From NCBI RefSeq assembly GCF_030411955.1, contig NZ_JASNRA010000010.1, forward strand, positions 105,998-169,997: a stretch of DNA of 64,000 nt. Direction: 5' to 3'. The notes below the pieces were generated by a model, which was not told the origin of the DNA, did no database searches, and saw nothing but the letters and a program-made list of their open reading frames with translations. Both the position numbers and the translations under genes were made by a program. This DNA comes from Massilia sp. YIM B02443 (GTDB lineage Bacteria; Pseudomonadota; Gammaproteobacteria; Burkholderiales; Burkholderiaceae_D). Below, piece after piece: positions 45,552 to 56,087 of this stretch (its first letter is position 1; each line of letters begins with the position of its first letter).

Positions 45552-47726
45552 ATGCTACCTTTTTCTTCTGAACGCGGCGAAATCGCATCCAGCCCGCTCG
45601 ACGATCCGGCCAATTGTGTACTGGGTTCCGGATGCGGGACGGTATTCGTTACATTAAAGCCTCTCGATGTATTCACGCAGTTACCATTGCCCGGCATCGT
45701 GATCTTCGTTCATGGTGTGAATTCGGATGGCGAATGGTATAAGACAACGGAAGAAGGTTTGTGCGAGGGGCTCAATGAGCGCCTGAAGCGATGCAAGGAA
45801 CATCTGTTTCACGCAACGGCGGCAGGTGGAACTTTGACGCCAGTGAAATATTTTCCTGAGCTTACTCCCGACGGTTTCGTCAATCCAAAGATGGGCGCAA
45901 CCAATTTCATTGAGCCAACGGAGAATTTTTCGCCAGTCATCCAGTTTCGCTGGGGGTACAAGGCAAGCGCCGAAGAACTGCAAGCCTATAGCGACGGAAT
46001 CTACCTGAACGAGCATCGTTACTGGGGTGGTGGTCCGTTCGCCAATGGCTGCACGGCACTGGCCGATCTCTGGGGCGATGGCCTGACAAGCCGGCTGTTC
46101 CTGTGGATGCATGTGCAGCACCTGAATCCCACTCCTGACCGCAAGGTATATTCCTGTCCCCCGCGCCCGTACTTCGTGCTGGCCGCATTGCGCCTTGCCA
46201 AACTGGTCGAATCGATCCGCAAAAAACAGGCCGACGTTCCCATCACGATTGTCTGCCACAGCCAAGGCAATATGATCGGCATGGCAGCTGCCTTCCTTGG
46301 TGAACGCCTGGCTTCCGTCACTGACCCAAGGGGACAATCCGGCAGATGTGTCGCCGACAACTACGTGCTGTGCAACCCTCCATATAGCTTGGTCGAAAGC
46401 AACTTCAAACAGGCCTGGACAGAACGCGGCATGGAAGACGCCGAGGGAAATAATGGGCGTCAGACAGTAGAAGCCAGGCTCGGTACTCTGCGCGCTTTCT
46501 TTGACATCGTTAAACAGCAAGCAGGTACGCAACAGTCGCCTGAGAGCATCGACGAAGCCATGAAAAACGAAGTACACGGTTTCGATGCCAAGACAGACCG
46601 CGAAAGTTACGGCTACGGCCCTACGAAATCGACTCACGGTCGTGTCACCCTGTACTTCAATCCCCACGATAAGGTCATTTCATCGACCACCATCCAAGGC
46701 ATCGGCTGGCGTGGTCTCAGCAAAGAAGAGATCGATGCTGCAGGTGGAGCAGGCGTTTTTTCGCAGCGGGTGTTTGCTCAAGGTTTTGACGTTGGCAGCA
46801 AGGGTATCTACGACTTCTGGGACAACCACCACAAAAAACCCAAGCCCGGAAGCAAGGATTTCTGGTTTCCTCACTCCCAGGACGCATGCTATTCCCTATC
46901 GAAAGGGATTGATGCCAATCCCACTGCCCTTGGAAAAATCCTGACCTTCTCGATGGCACCGTTCATGATCGTCGCGACCAGTCTGTACAAGGAGCCCATC
47001 AATGCCCTGCCCCCCAAGACATGGAAAACACCTTTGTTCGCTCCAGAACTGCCAGTGCCATTCAAGCCGCAAGCGGTACGCTTTGGAACAGCCAGTAAAC
47101 ATTTCGACCAGGGCATGGACGCGCCAGGGGAATACCGCGACAAAAACCAGACGCGCGATGTTGGCTCTCCATACGCGGGCGATCGGAAAATGCCAGAGCA
47201 TGCGACCGAAGGATCCGGGCTCAAAAACACTGATGCTGCGGCAGGCAATGCCGAAACCGAAGCATCGCTGCTGTATGAGCACCACGCCATGCTGCGAATG
47301 GAGGCGAAACGTGAGGGGCTCTACAAAACGTCAGATGACGTCGGAATGGAGGACCGCCCAAAAACTGCTGACGCCAACTACACGAAATGGCGAACCCAAA
47401 AAATCAAGGATAGTCTGGCGGAATGCATCGATACCCATGCGACCGATCATTCAACGATCATGACCAATGGCGAACATGCCCGGATGGCTTTGGCATATGA
47501 CATGGCAATCGGGGTATGCAATATCAAGCAGGAAGATTTTTTGGAGTTTCGAATTGCTGCCGACTGGCGACTTCTCAAAGGACTTAGCAAAGACAAGACG
47601 GAGAGCATCTTTCCTGAATATTTTGAACGAGGAGTCGTTAATAAAGTATCGGTTGCCGAGTGGTCAAAAACTGGTGAAGGCGGAATGCCATCTAAGATCA
47701 TAGATAAACGAAAATTGATTTTCTAA
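45552..47726 (+). CDS. Type VI lipase effector, Tle3-like
   Basis: A 724-residue alpha/beta-hydrolase. IVIFVHGVNSDGE (residues 50-61) is the oxyanion-hole strand. The nucleophile elbow is CHSQGN, with S237 expected to be catalytic; the usual first Gly is Cys. Size, the elbow and a C-terminal region resembling DUF3274 match the Tle3 group of antibacterial phospholipases delivered by VgrG spikes. It follows vgrG by 20 bases and has no signal peptide, as expected for a type VI cargo. Base composition is lower in GC than the flanks, suggesting recent acquisition. Confidence 0.8.
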   Translation: MLPFSSERGEIASSPLDDPANCVLGSGCGTVFVTLKPLDVFTQLPLPGIVIFVHGVNSDGEWYKTTEEGLCEGLNERLKRCKEHLFHATAAGGTLTPVKYFPELTPDGFVNPKMGATNFIEPTENFSPVIQFRWGYKASAEELQAYSDGIYLNEHRYWGGGPFANGCTALADLWGDGLTSRLFLWMHVQHLNPTPDRKVYSCPPRPYFVLAALRLAKLVESIRKKQADVPITIVCHSQGNMIGMAAAFLGERLASVTDPRGQSGRCVADNYVLCNPPYSLVESNFKQAWTERGMEDAEGNNGRQTVEARLGTLRAFFDIVKQQAGTQQSPESIDEAMKNEVHGFDAKTDRESYGYGPTKSTHGRVTLYFNPHDKVISSTTIQGIGWRGLSKEEIDAAGGAGVFSQRVFAQGFDVGSKGIYDFWDNHHKKPKPGSKDFWFPHSQDACYSLSKGIDANPTALGKILTFSMAPFMIVATSLYKEPINALPPKTWKTPLFAPELPVPFKPQAVRFGTASKHFDQGMDAPGEYRDKNQTRDVGSPYAGDRKMPEHATEGSGLKNTDAAAGNAETEASLLYEHHAMLRMEAKREGLYKTSDDVGMEDRPKTADANYTKWRTQKIKDSLAECIDTHATDHSTIMTNGEHARMALAYDMAIGVCNIKQEDFLEFRIAADWRLLKGLSKDKTESIFPEYFERGVVNKVSVAEWSKTGEGGMPSKIIDKRKLIF

Positions 47727-47881
47727 ACCAATCGATCATCCATATGAAAACGATTATTGCGAGTCTTTGGTTGCGCCTTACTTATAGTATTTGTCTATTT
47801 TTTCTAACTTTAATTATTTCACTCTGGATAATGTGGCACACTGAATCCAGCTCATCACTGCGATTTACCAACGGAGATATC

Positions 47882-49213
47882 ATGATTCGAACATTTTTGA
47901 TTCCTGCGATGGTTGCACTGTCATTCTTTTCGATATCAACAGCAGCTTCTTCCACGACAAAATCGATTGTAGAGGAACCCGCTAAAGCTTTGCCGACCTC
48001 AAAGAAACCATATATAGCGCAAGTAGTAGGGCTGCAATGGCTCAATCCGCTACAAAGAAAAGATTACTCCACCGAATGGCAATTACTTTGGACGATGGGA
48101 CTCGCACACCCTAATAAGAATGACGATATGGTAAAGTCTGAACCGGAGCTATTCACTTCCGTTCAACCGGTTCTTGCTATTGCCGCCAACCTGGGAGACG
48201 AAAATTTCAAAGGATTTTTTTGGAAATACATACATGCAGCAATATCTCCCTTTAGAGACATTTACTTCAGCGATCCCAAATATTTTTACAATGCTCATTC
48301 CATCAAAGATAAGACGTCACGCCGAGAACTAGCAGGGATTCGCGTCGAGCATGCTCTTCCTCATGGGAAGATAACAGAAAGTGAAGCCACAGAGATTATT
48401 GAGGAAATGATCGTCGGGAGTTTCGATATCGGCAACCCACATTTTCCTAAGTCATGGACACACAATATACCTCCGGACATTCGTCTTACAATGGGAGACA
48501 CCAACGCTGGCTTCACATCACTTGCACGTGGACTCAAATATCTTGAAGAAAACCCATCAAAAACCGTATGGGTAATGAACTGGGATGCGCCAAGCTTTCC
48601 CAAAAGCGGAAAACTTAACGAAAACATTGTCTTGCTCGTGCTTGCCGGTCCCGATTACAAAACCGAACGCGCAGCACTGGCGTGGCTTTCCCATCCTGCT
48701 AAGACTGACGTCAGCGCATTCGAATCGGGTTCAAACCTGCCGTCCCAATCGGCACAGGCATGGAAAACTGTTTTCAACGAAGCTGCGCTGAATGCCGGCA
48801 AAAAGCCAGCGGACATCGGGTTCCTGATCCATGACGCGAACACTGTCCACCCAAAATCATCCGATCGACTGGCCAACCTCGCCCGTACCGTGACCGAGGA
48901 AATTCCCGAGCTCGATTTCATGAAGCAGACGTTCAATACCTCTGCCGTGTTGGGTGAAATGGGAGCCGGTACCGCGCTCACTAACGTCGCCCTCGCCATT
49001 GCCTACGCTAATCACTTCGGCAAGAACGTATTGGTAGCAGGAACCAGCGACGAGGCTCAGCCGACGGCAACGGTCGTCCTGCCACCCGCGGTGGTCCGCC
49101 CAATCAAGCCGGATGAACCCTGGTTTCGGGCACGAAGTGGCAATTACACTTATTTGACTTGGTGGGGCATACGGCATGATGCGCCGCCGGACGAGCAGGG
49201 CTATTCGAGATAA
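47882..49213 (+). CDS. Type VI lipase adaptor Tla3-like (DUF2875) protein
   Basis: A 443-residue protein from the preferred ATG (GGAG five bases upstream). A longer start at 47744 would add a membrane-spanning N-terminus. It begins with a signal-like segment (IRTFLIPAMVALSFFSIST). The core QVVGLQWLNPLQRKDYSTEW and the later TSAVLGEMGAGTALTNVALA resemble DUF2875/Tla3 proteins, which in Pseudomonas aeruginosa load Tle3 on VgrG2b. The assignment is from memory of the family, so moderate. The signal segment is odd for a cytoplasmic adaptor; it might instead protect the periplasm. The first third is the lowest-GC coding DNA in the window. Confidence 0.6.
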   Translation: MIRTFLIPAMVALSFFSISTAASSTTKSIVEEPAKALPTSKKPYIAQVVGLQWLNPLQRKDYSTEWQLLWTMGLAHPNKNDDMVKSEPELFTSVQPVLAIAANLGDENFKGFFWKYIHAAISPFRDIYFSDPKYFYNAHSIKDKTSRRELAGIRVEHALPHGKITESEATEIIEEMIVGSFDIGNPHFPKSWTHNIPPDIRLTMGDTNAGFTSLARGLKYLEENPSKTVWVMNWDAPSFPKSGKLNENIVLLVLAGPDYKTERAALAWLSHPAKTDVSAFESGSNLPSQSAQAWKTVFNEAALNAGKKPADIGFLIHDANTVHPKSSDRLANLARTVTEEIPELDFMKQTFNTSAVLGEMGAGTALTNVALAIAYANHFGKNVLVAGTSDEAQPTATVVLPPAVVRPIKPDEPWFRARSGNYTYLTWWGIRHDAPPDEQGYSR

Positions 49214-49271
49214 GGACGCCTTTCGCTGCTAGACGGCAGCTGATCTCACCTCGAATCACAGGAGACTAACA

Positions 49272-49535
49272 ATGAAGCGCGTCATCCGATTAGGCGACCC
49301 CACCACCCACGGCGGCAAGGTCACCGCCGCCGCGCCCAACAGCACGGCAATGGGCGTCGCCGTAGCGCGCAAGGGTGACCGCTGCTTCTGCCCGATCAAA
49401 GGGCATCAAACATGCGTGATTGCAGAAGGCGACCCCAAGGTGCTGATCGACGGAGTACCGGTTGCCTTCGAAGGTCACGCCACGAGCTGTGGCGCAAAAT
49501 TGATCTCCACTGTACCGAACAGTGGGCGCGGCTAG
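49272..49535 (+). CDS. PAAR-domain spike tip protein
   Basis: An 87-residue PAAR protein that caps VgrG. The opening IRLGDPTTHGGKV, the His in IKGHQTCVI and GHATSCGAKLIS carry the zinc-binding His and Cys residues. No toxin extension is fused. It has GGAG upstream of the ATG. It is last in the vgrG-effector-adaptor row and likely is the tip for this VgrG. Confidence 0.92.
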   Translation: MKRVIRLGDPTTHGGKVTAAAPNSTAMGVAVARKGDRCFCPIKGHQTCVIAEGDPKVLIDGVPVAFEGHATSCGAKLISTVPNSGRG

Positions 49536-49541
49536 GCGCGC

Positions 49542-49566
49542 TGCGCCGCTCGGGGCGAGCGGCGCA
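49542..49566. terminator. Bidirectional hairpin between convergent genes
   Basis: TGCGCCGCTCG-ggg-CGAGCGGCGCA, an eleven-base perfect stem between the PAAR gene and the convergent DUF971 gene. Confidence 0.6.
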
Positions 49567-49577
49567 TCATGTGAAAC

Positions 49578-50033
49578 TTACTTGCAGCCGCAGCTGCCCG
49601 ACCCGCAACCGCCGCCACCGCCGCCCGACTTGGCAGCCCTGGCCGCCGCCACTTCCGGCAGCAGCGTATCCGGCGCGCGGCCGGTGGCTTCGTCGAAGCC
49701 GGCGGCCTGCAGGCGACCCAGGTACTGCTGCCACAGCGACTCCTGGCTGCGGCCCAGCTCGTACAGATAATCCCAACTGAAGATACCGGTGTCGTGGCCG
49801 TCGGTGAACACCGGCTTGATCGCGTAGTTTCCGACCTGCTCGACGTCGTTGATGCCGACTTCGCGTTTGCCCACTTGCAGCACTTCCTGGCCAGGGCCGT
49901 GGCCTTTGACTTCGGCCGATGGCGAGTACACGCGCATCAGTTCGAATGGAATCGAGAAGGCGTTGCCGTCGTCGTAGGCGATGTCGAGCACGCGCGACTT
50001 CTGGTGGAGGGTCAGTTCGGTTGGATTTGGCAT
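49578..50033 (-). CDS. DUF971 (GBBH-like N-terminal) protein with Cys tail
   Basis: A 151-residue protein. The DUF971 domain, related to the N-terminal domain of gamma-butyrobetaine hydroxylase, spans residues 1-100 (LDIAYDDGNAFSIPFELMRVYSPSAEV is typical). The C-terminus ends in a Gly run and CGSGSCGC, three cysteines in nine residues, which could bind iron or zinc. Proteins of this kind have been connected with iron-sulphur metabolism, but no function is firmly known. Confidence 0.85.
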   Translation of the reverse strand: MPNPTELTLHQKSRVLDIAYDDGNAFSIPFELMRVYSPSAEVKGHGPGQEVLQVGKREVGINDVEQVGNYAIKPVFTDGHDTGIFSWDYLYELGRSQESLWQQYLGRLQAAGFDEATGRAPDTLLPEVAAARAAKSGGGGGGCGSGSCGCK

Positions 50034-50047
50034 GATGACTTCTTTGA

Positions 50048-50476
50048 TCAGTTAAAGCGGCGCGCAATCGCGGCGCCAAGTTGGTTCGACAGCGCGCGGC
50101 GCGCCGCCAGGATATCAGGGTCGGTCGAGCGCACCGCCTGCGCCCACACCGGCGCCGGGAAATGCGCATCGTCCGCATAACGCGGAATCACGTGCCAGTG
50201 CAGGTGCGGCACCACGTTGCCCAGGCTGGCCACGTTGACCTTCAGCGGCTGCATGACTTCGCGCACCGCCTCTTCGACCTTGAACACGGCCTCGTTCAGC
50301 AGCAGCCGGTCTTGCTGCGACAGGTCGCTCATCTCGCGCACGTGGTCGCGCCAGATCACACGGCAAAAGCCGGGATAGCTGGCATCATCGACCACGATGA
50401 CACTGAACTTGTCGCCGGCCCAGGCAACCGGCACCGACAGCGCGCACAGCTCGCAGCCTGGTTCTCGCAAAGTCAT
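50048..50476 (-). CDS. HIT-family nucleotide hydrolase
   Basis: A 142-residue histidine-triad protein. The triad HLHWHVIPR has H91, H93 and H95. Two cysteines open the protein (CELCAL), a zinc pair seen in some HIT enzymes. The family cleaves AMP-containing dinucleotides or nucleoside phosphoramidates. The ATG overlaps the stop of the upstream dehydrogenase gene by four bases. Confidence 0.88.
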   Translation of the reverse strand: MTLREPGCELCALSVPVAWAGDKFSVIVVDDASYPGFCRVIWRDHVREMSDLSQQDRLLLNEAVFKVEEAVREVMQPLKVNVASLGNVVPHLHWHVIPRYADDAHFPAPVWAQAVRSTDPDILAARRALSNQLGAAIARRFN

Positions 50477-53400
50477 ACCAGCACCCTTTCGATGCCACCG
50501 TTGTTGGCACGCTTGACGTAATCCGGCAGCCAGTCTTCGCCCAGCAGGTGCTTCGCGATCTCGACCACGATGTAGTCGGCGGTGGTGCCGGCGTCGTCGT
50601 TGTAGCGCGACAGGCCCTGCAGGCACGATGGGCAGCTGGTCAGGATCTTGACGTCACCCTTGAAGCCGTCGGCGCGCAGTTTATCGGCGCCCTTCTCCAT
50701 CTCGCCTTCCTTGCGCGAGCGGACCTGGGTCGCGATGTCCGGACGGGTCACGGCGAAGGTGCCCGACTCGCCGCAGCAGCGGTCGTTCTTCTCGATCTTG
50801 ACGTTATCAATCGTCGCCACCAGCGCGTTCACGGTCTTGAGCGAATCCTGCATCTTCATCGGCGTGTGGCAAGGGTCGTGGTACATGTAGCGGGTACCGT
50901 TCACGCCTTCCAGCTTGACGCCCTTTTCGAGCAGGTACTCGTGGATGTCCATGATGCGGCAGCCCGGGAAGATCTTCTCGAATTCATATGTCGCCAACTG
51001 GTCGTAGCAGGTGCCGCACGAGACCAGCACGGTCTTGATGTCGAGGTAGTTGAGCGTGTTGGCCATGCGGTGGAACAGCACGCGGTTATCCGTCATCATC
51101 TTGTCGGCCTTGTCGTACTGGCCGGCGCCCCTTTGGGGGTATCCGCAGCACAAATAGCCTGGCGGCAGCACGGTCTGCACGCCCACTTCCCACAGCATCG
51201 CCTGGGTGGCCAGGCCGACCTGCGAGAACAGGCGCTCGGAGCCGCAGCCCGGGAAGTAGAACACGGCTTCGGTGTCGGCCGTGGTCTTCTTCGGATTGCG
51301 AATGATCGGAATCACCTTGTCGTCCTCGATGTCGAGCAGCGCGCGCGCCGTCTTCTTCGGCAGGTTGCCCGGCATTTTCTTGTTGACGAAGTGGATCACC
51401 TGCTCGCGGATCGGCGCCTTGCCGGTGGTCGGCGGCGGCGCCGACGTTTGCGGCTTGGTCAATCCCTTCAGCATGCGGTTGCCCAGGCGCTGCGCCTTGA
51501 AGCCCAGGCCGACCATCGCCTGGCGCGTGGCGTTGATGGTGGTCGGATCGGTCGCGTTGAGGAAGAACATGGCGGCGCGGTTGGCCGGCTTGAAGCTGCG
51601 CTTGTCCATCTTGCGCAGCAGGTTACGCATGTTCATCGACACGTCGCCGAAGTCGATGTTCACCGGACAGGGCGTGACGCACTTGTGGCACACGGTGCAG
51701 TGGTCGGACACGTCCTCGAACTCTTCCCAGTGCCGGATCGACACGCCGCGCCGGGTCTGCTCTTCGTACAGGAAGGCTTCGATCAGGGCGGACGTCGCGA
51801 GGATCTTGTCGCGCGGTGAATACAGCAGGTTCGCGCCCGGCACGTGGGTGGTGCACACCGGTTTGCACTTACCGCAGCGCAGGCAGTCCTTGATGCTATT
51901 GGCGATCTCGCCGATGTCGCTCTGCTGCATGATCAGGGACTCGTGGCCCATCAGGCCGAACGACGGCGTGTAGGCGTTGCGCAGGTCGGCGTGCGCGCCT
52001 TCGAGATTGAGCAGCTTGCCCTTGTTGAAGCGCCCCTCCGGATCGACGCGCACCTTGTAGTCGCGGAAGTCCTGGATCTCTTCATCCATCAGGAATTCGA
52101 GCTTGGTGATGCCGATGCCGTGTTCGCCCGAAATCACGCCGTCCAGCGAACGGGCCAGCGCCATGATGCGCTCGACCGCTTTATGGGCGTCCTGTAGCAT
52201 CGGGTAGTCGTCCGAGTTCACCGGCAGGTTGGTGTGCACATTGCCGTCGCCGGCGTGCATGTGCAGGGCGACGAACACGCGCGAACGCAGCACGCGCTGG
52301 TGGATCGCGGTGCACTCGTCGAGGATGCACTTGTAGGCGGCGCCGTTGAAGATCTGGCGCAGCGGCGCGCGCAGCTCCTGCTTCCACGACACGCGCACGG
52401 TATGGTCCTGCACAACGTCGAACAGGCGCGCATCCGGTTGCACGATCAGGCGCTGCTCCAGCGCCGCGCCCAGGTGATCGAGCCCGAACGATTCCAGTTG
52501 GGCGCGCGCGTCGTTCAACGGCATGTCCAGATTGGCCAGGATGAAGCCCCAGCGCTTGCCGACCAGGTCGACCAGCGCGCGCGCCTGCAGCGGGCGCTCG
52601 CCCATGATCTCGTCGCGGTCGACGCCGTCGCCGCTGGCGTCGTCGCTCTTCTCGAGCGGCAGGTGATCGCTGGCGAGATACGCCGCCAGCTGGTCCACTA
52701 ATTGCAGCTTGTTCTTGATCGACAGCTCGACGTTGATGCGCTCGATGCCGTCGGTGTACTCGCCCATGCGGTTCAATGGGATCACCACGTCTTCGTTGAT
52801 CTTGAAGGCGTTGGTGTGGCGCGCGATGGCCGCGGTGCGGGCGCGGTCGAGCCAGAACTTCTTGCGCGCTTCCGGGCTGACAGCGACAAAACCTTCGCCG
52901 ACGCGGGTATTCGCCAGGCGCACCACTTCCGAGGCGGCCAGCGCCACCGCGTTTTCGTCGTCGCCGACGATGTCGCCGAACAGCGCCATCTTCGGCAGCA
53001 CGCCGCGCTTGGATTTGGTGGCGTAGCCGACCGCGCGCAGGTAGCGTTCATCCAGGTGCTCCAGGCCGGCCAGGCGCAGCGTGGCAAAGGCCGGGTCGCC
53101 GTTCTTCGGCAGGCTGTCCAGGTAATCCTTGATCTCGACGATCGACGGAATCGCGTCGCGCGCCTGGCCGAAGAATTCGAGGGCCACGGTGCGCGTGTAC
53201 TTCGGCATCTTGTGCAGGATCCAGCGGCTCGACGTGATCAGGCCGTCGGTGCCTTCCTTCTGGATGCCCGGCAGGCCGGACAGGAATTTGTCGGTGACGT
53301 CCTTGCCCAGGCCTTCCTTGCGGAAGCGCTTGCCCTCGATGGTCAAGGTCTCGGTGCGGAACGGTGCGCCTTTCGGCGCGCCCTTCGGCGACGGATGGGT

Positions 53401-54486
53401 CCATTCCAGCAGGAATTCGGCGGTCGGCGCATCGTGGATCTTGCCCAGGTTGTGGCCAATGCGGGTGACGTCGAGCCAGTCGCCGTTCGGGTCGACCATG
53501 CGCCACGAGGCCAGGTTGTCGAGCGCGGTGCCCCACAACACGGCCTTCTTGCCGCCCGCGTTCATGGCGATGTTGCCGCCCACGCAGGACGCGTGCGCCG
53601 AGGTCGGGTCGACCGCGAACACGAAGCCGGCCTTCTCGGCCGCCTGCGACACGCGCTGGGTGACCACGCCGGCGTAGGTGTGGATGGTGGCGTATTCGCG
53701 CTCGACGCCCGGCAGCGCGGTCATCTCGACCTCGCCGATGCCGATCAGCTTTTCGGTGTTGATCACGGCCGACATCGGCGTAAGCGGAATCGCGCCGCCG
53801 GTGTAACCGGTGCCGCCGCCGCGCGGGATGATGGTCAGGCCGAGTTCGATGCAGCCTTTCACCAGGCCGGCCATCTCGTCTTCGCTGTCCGGAATCACGA
53901 CCAGGAACGGATACTCGACGCGCCAATCGGTGGCGTCGGTCACGTGCGAGGTGCGGTGCATGCCGTCGAAGCGGATGTTGCGCTTGTCGGTGTAGGCGCC
54001 CAGCACCTTCTGGGCGCGCTTGCGCAGGTCGTAGGTATCGGCGAACTCGCGGCCGAAGTCGTCCACCGCGCGCCGTGCGGCCGCCAGCAGCTGCTCGACG
54101 GCGGCGCTGCGCGACGCCACCATGGCCGGATCGTCGGCCGCATCGAGCGCATCGACCGTGGTGCGGCGCTTGTCGATCTCGGCCAGGCGGTGGTGCAGGG
54201 CCGCGATCAGTTCCGCGCGGCGCTTGGGATTGTCCAGCAGGTCGTCCTGCAGATAGGGATTGCGGCGCACCACCCAGATGTCGCCCAGCACCTCGTACAG
54301 CATGCGCGCCGAGCGGCCGGTCTGTCGCGCGCCGCGCAGGCTGTCGAGCAATTCCCATGACGACTCACCGAGCAGGCGGATCACGATTTCGCGGTCCGAA
54401 AACGAGGTGTAGTTGTAGGGGATCTCGCGCAGGCGCGCGGGAGCGTTGTCGGCGAGCAGGGTATGGATGTGTGCGGGTGCGTTCAT
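50473..54486 (-). CDS. Giant FAD-linked oxidoreductase with Fe-S domain (DUF3683)
   Basis: A 1337-residue fusion. The N-terminal DUF3683 domain includes [20 protein letters not shown] GlcD-type FAD-binding domain follows ([18 protein letters not shown], about residue 230) and then an FAD-oxidase C domain ([28 protein letters not shown]). The last third is GlcF-like: two Fe4S4 motifs ([11 protein letters not shown] and [14 protein letters not shown]) and CCG domains ([19 protein letters not shown]). It probably oxidises a 2-hydroxy acid and passes electrons to the membrane chain. The start at [11 protein letters not shown] is preferred to two upstream ATGs. Confidence 0.9.
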   Translation of the reverse strand: MNAPAHIHTLLADNAPARLREIPYNYTSFSDREIVIRLLGESSWELLDSLRGARQTGRSARMLYEVLGDIWVVRRNPYLQDDLLDNPKRRAELIAALHHRLAEIDKRRTTVDALDAADDPAMVASRSAAVEQLLAAARRAVDDFGREFADTYDLRKRAQKVLGAYTDKRNIRFDGMHRTSHVTDATDWRVEYPFLVVIPDSEDEMAGLVKGCIELGLTIIPRGGGTGYTGGAIPLTPMSAVINTEKLIGIGEVEMTALPGVEREYATIHTYAGVVTQRVSQAAEKAGFVFAVDPTSAHASCVGGNIAMNAGGKKAVLWGTALDNLASWRMVDPNGDWLDVTRIGHNLGKIHDAPTAEFLLEWTHPSPKGAPKGAPFRTETLTIEGKRFRKEGLGKDVTDKFLSGLPGIQKEGTDGLITSSRWILHKMPKYTRTVALEFFGQARDAIPSIVEIKDYLDSLPKNGDPAFATLRLAGLEHLDERYLRAVGYATKSKRGVLPKMALFGDIVGDDENAVALAASEVVRLANTRVGEGFVAVSPEARKKFWLDRARTAAIARHTNAFKINEDVVIPLNRMGEYTDGIERINVELSIKNKLQLVDQLAAYLASDHLPLEKSDDASGDGVDRDEIMGERPLQARALVDLVGKRWGFILANLDMPLNDARAQLESFGLDHLGAALEQRLIVQPDARLFDVVQDHTVRVSWKQELRAPLRQIFNGAAYKCILDECTAIHQRVLRSRVFVALHMHAGDGNVHTNLPVNSDDYPMLQDAHKAVERIMALARSLDGVISGEHGIGITKLEFLMDEEIQDFRDYKVRVDPEGRFNKGKLLNLEGAHADLRNAYTPSFGLMGHESLIMQQSDIGEIANSIKDCLRCGKCKPVCTTHVPGANLLYSPRDKILATSALIEAFLYEEQTRRGVSIRHWEEFEDVSDHCTVCHKCVTPCPVNIDFGDVSMNMRNLLRKMDKRSFKPANRAAMFFLNATDPTTINATRQAMVGLGFKAQRLGNRMLKGLTKPQTSAPPPTTGKAPIREQVIHFVNKKMPGNLPKKTARALLDIEDDKVIPIIRNPKKTTADTEAVFYFPGCGSERLFSQVGLATQAMLWEVGVQTVLPPGYLCCGYPQRGAGQYDKADKMMTDNRVLFHRMANTLNYLDIKTVLVSCGTCYDQLATYEFEKIFPGCRIMDIHEYLLEKGVKLEGVNGTRYMYHDPCHTPMKMQDSLKTVNALVATIDNVKIEKNDRCCGESGTFAVTRPDIATQVRSRKEGEMEKGADKLRADGFKGDVKILTSCPSCLQGLSRYNDDAGTTADYIVVEIAKHLLGEDWLPDYVKRANNGGIERVLV

Positions 54487-54612
54487 TGGGTGCAGGCTGG
54501 AGATGCAGCTGGATGAGTCAACAGTCGGACGGGCCCGAAGGATGTTCATTCTAGCGTATTGCGATGCACCACGCTCGGGCAATGCCGGGGCCGCCATTAC
54601 CGCTGACCCAAC

Positions 54613-54648
54613 AAAATATTTATGCTAACAATAAAGTGCAAACTTTAT
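54613..54648 (-). promoter_or_regulatory. Promoter with overlapping palindrome for the dehydrogenase gene
   Basis: On the minus strand, TTGCAC (54636-54641), 17-base spacer, TATTTT (54613-54618). The palindrome ATAAAGT-gcaa-ACTTTAT (54631-54648) overlaps the -35 box and could be an operator. Confidence 0.45.
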
Positions 54649-54709
54649 TTGCCTTGAACTCGCCCTTTGCAACGTTTATGCAGCGCTACCATGTGAACGG
54701 CATATCTCG

Positions 54710-55333
54710 TCAGGCGGGCTTGATCGTGGTCGGGTCGCCGGCGTCAATGGCCGGCTCGCCGGCACTGACTTCGAAGGCGTCGCCAATCTCGAAGAAATGG
54801 CCACCGGCCACGTAGTGGATACTCTTTTTAGCCAACCCGTTGCCACCCTCTTCCAGCTGCCAGTGGCCGTCGCGGAACGCCGCCGGATCGGCCCAGGCCG
54901 CGACCACTTCGCCCAGGAACAGGTCATAGGTTTCCTGGATGTGGGGCTCGGGAATCAGGCGGCATTCGAGCCACGCCAGGCAGCCGTCCAGCAGCGGCGC
55001 GCCGACCCGCTCGCCAGTCCAGGCGCCGGCGCCGAACGCCGCGAACTTGTCGATTTCGCGGCCGGTGGTCGAACCGACCTGCAGCGTCAGGCGCGCCAGT
55101 TCGCGCGACGGCACGTTGAGGGCGAATTCGCCCGAGGCTTCGATCATGCGCCGCGTCAGCGTGCTCTTGTCGAGCACCACCGCCACCTTGGGCGGCTGGA
55201 AGTCGAGCGGCATCGACCAGGCGGCGGCCATCACGTTGACGGCTTCGCCATGGCGGCTGGAGACCAGCACGGTCGGGCCGTGGTTCATCAGGCGATAGGC
55301 CTTGTCGAGGGGTACGGGAAGGCAGTCGGTCAT
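54710..55333 (-). CDS. Flavin reductase-like protein
   Basis: A 207-residue protein of the FMN-binding split-barrel (flavin reductase-like) family: LMNHGPTVLVSSRHGEAVNVMAAAW and FALNVPSRELA carry the family pattern. Such proteins reduce free flavin with NAD(P)H or act as oxidoreductases with bound FMN. The ATG at 55333 is chosen because AAGGA lies about ten bases upstream; another ATG three codons earlier is less well placed. Confidence 0.82.
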   Translation of the reverse strand: MTDCLPVPLDKAYRLMNHGPTVLVSSRHGEAVNVMAAAWSMPLDFQPPKVAVVLDKSTLTRRMIEASGEFALNVPSRELARLTLQVGSTTGREIDKFAAFGAGAWTGERVGAPLLDGCLAWLECRLIPEPHIQETYDLFLGEVVAAWADPAAFRDGHWQLEEGGNGLAKKSIHYVAGGHFFEIGDAFEVSAGEPAIDAGDPTTIKPA

Positions 55334-55401
55334 GCGAGGCATCCTTGAAGCTGCATCAATGGTGCCCCATTATGACCGCCAGACGCAGGCCGTGCCGGAC
55401 G

Positions 55402-55905
55402 CTAGCCGAAGATGCTCGTGAGCATGTCGCCGAGCCGGTGCCAGAAGCCGTCCGGGATGTACAGCAGCGCGATCGTCATGGTCAGGTAGCGCATGAACTT
55501 GCCGATCAGCATGTACATCACGCTCGGCCAGAATGGCAGGTGCAGCCAGCCGGCCAGCGTGCACAGCGGGTCGCCGACGACAGGCAACCAGGACAGCAGC
55601 ATGGTCTTGGCGCCATAGCGCTTGAGCCAGCCGAACCAGCGGCTGCGGCGTTCCTTGGCGAACGCCACCTTGGCGCGGTAGCCGAGGAAATAATCGAACG
55701 CGCCGCCCAGCGTGTTGCCCAGGGTGCCGACCAGGATGGCCGGCCAGAACATGTCGGGATTGGCCTTGATGACCGCGAACACGGCCGGCTCGGAGCCGAG
55801 CGGCAACAAGGTGGCGGATACGAAGCTGACGATGAAGATGGAGGTCAGGCCGACGCTGGGTGCGGCGATGAGGTCCAGCAGCCACTGGACGGCGGATTCG
55901 ATCAT
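55402..55905 (-). CDS. YqaA-type DedA/SNARE-associated membrane protein
   Basis: A 167-residue inner-membrane protein with about four membrane helices. The core FVSATLLPLGSEPAVFAVI, GNTLGGAFDYFLGYR and SWLPVVGDPLCTLAGWL is the YqaA branch of the VTT/DedA superfamily, whose members move phospholipids across membranes. A longer frame to 56010 lacks likeness. Its promoter shares a short region with ilvA, which is divergent. Confidence 0.85.
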   Translation of the reverse strand: MIESAVQWLLDLIAAPSVGLTSIFIVSFVSATLLPLGSEPAVFAVIKANPDMFWPAILVGTLGNTLGGAFDYFLGYRAKVAFAKERRSRWFGWLKRYGAKTMLLSWLPVVGDPLCTLAGWLHLPFWPSVMYMLIGKFMRYLTMTIALLYIPDGFWHRLGDMLTSIFG

Positions 55906-56087
55906 AAGCTTGAGCGTTGGTAATATCGCTCCATTATAATGATCCCTCCTTATCGTAACGACACGATACGTCCAGGCTGCAACCCAGCACTGCGTATCGC
56001 CTGCAAGCAACGGTCACCCGCCCGAGCAGAACGGAATGCGTCGTCCGGATTTGCCAGCCTTGCTGGCCAGACTTTTCCATCCCGACC

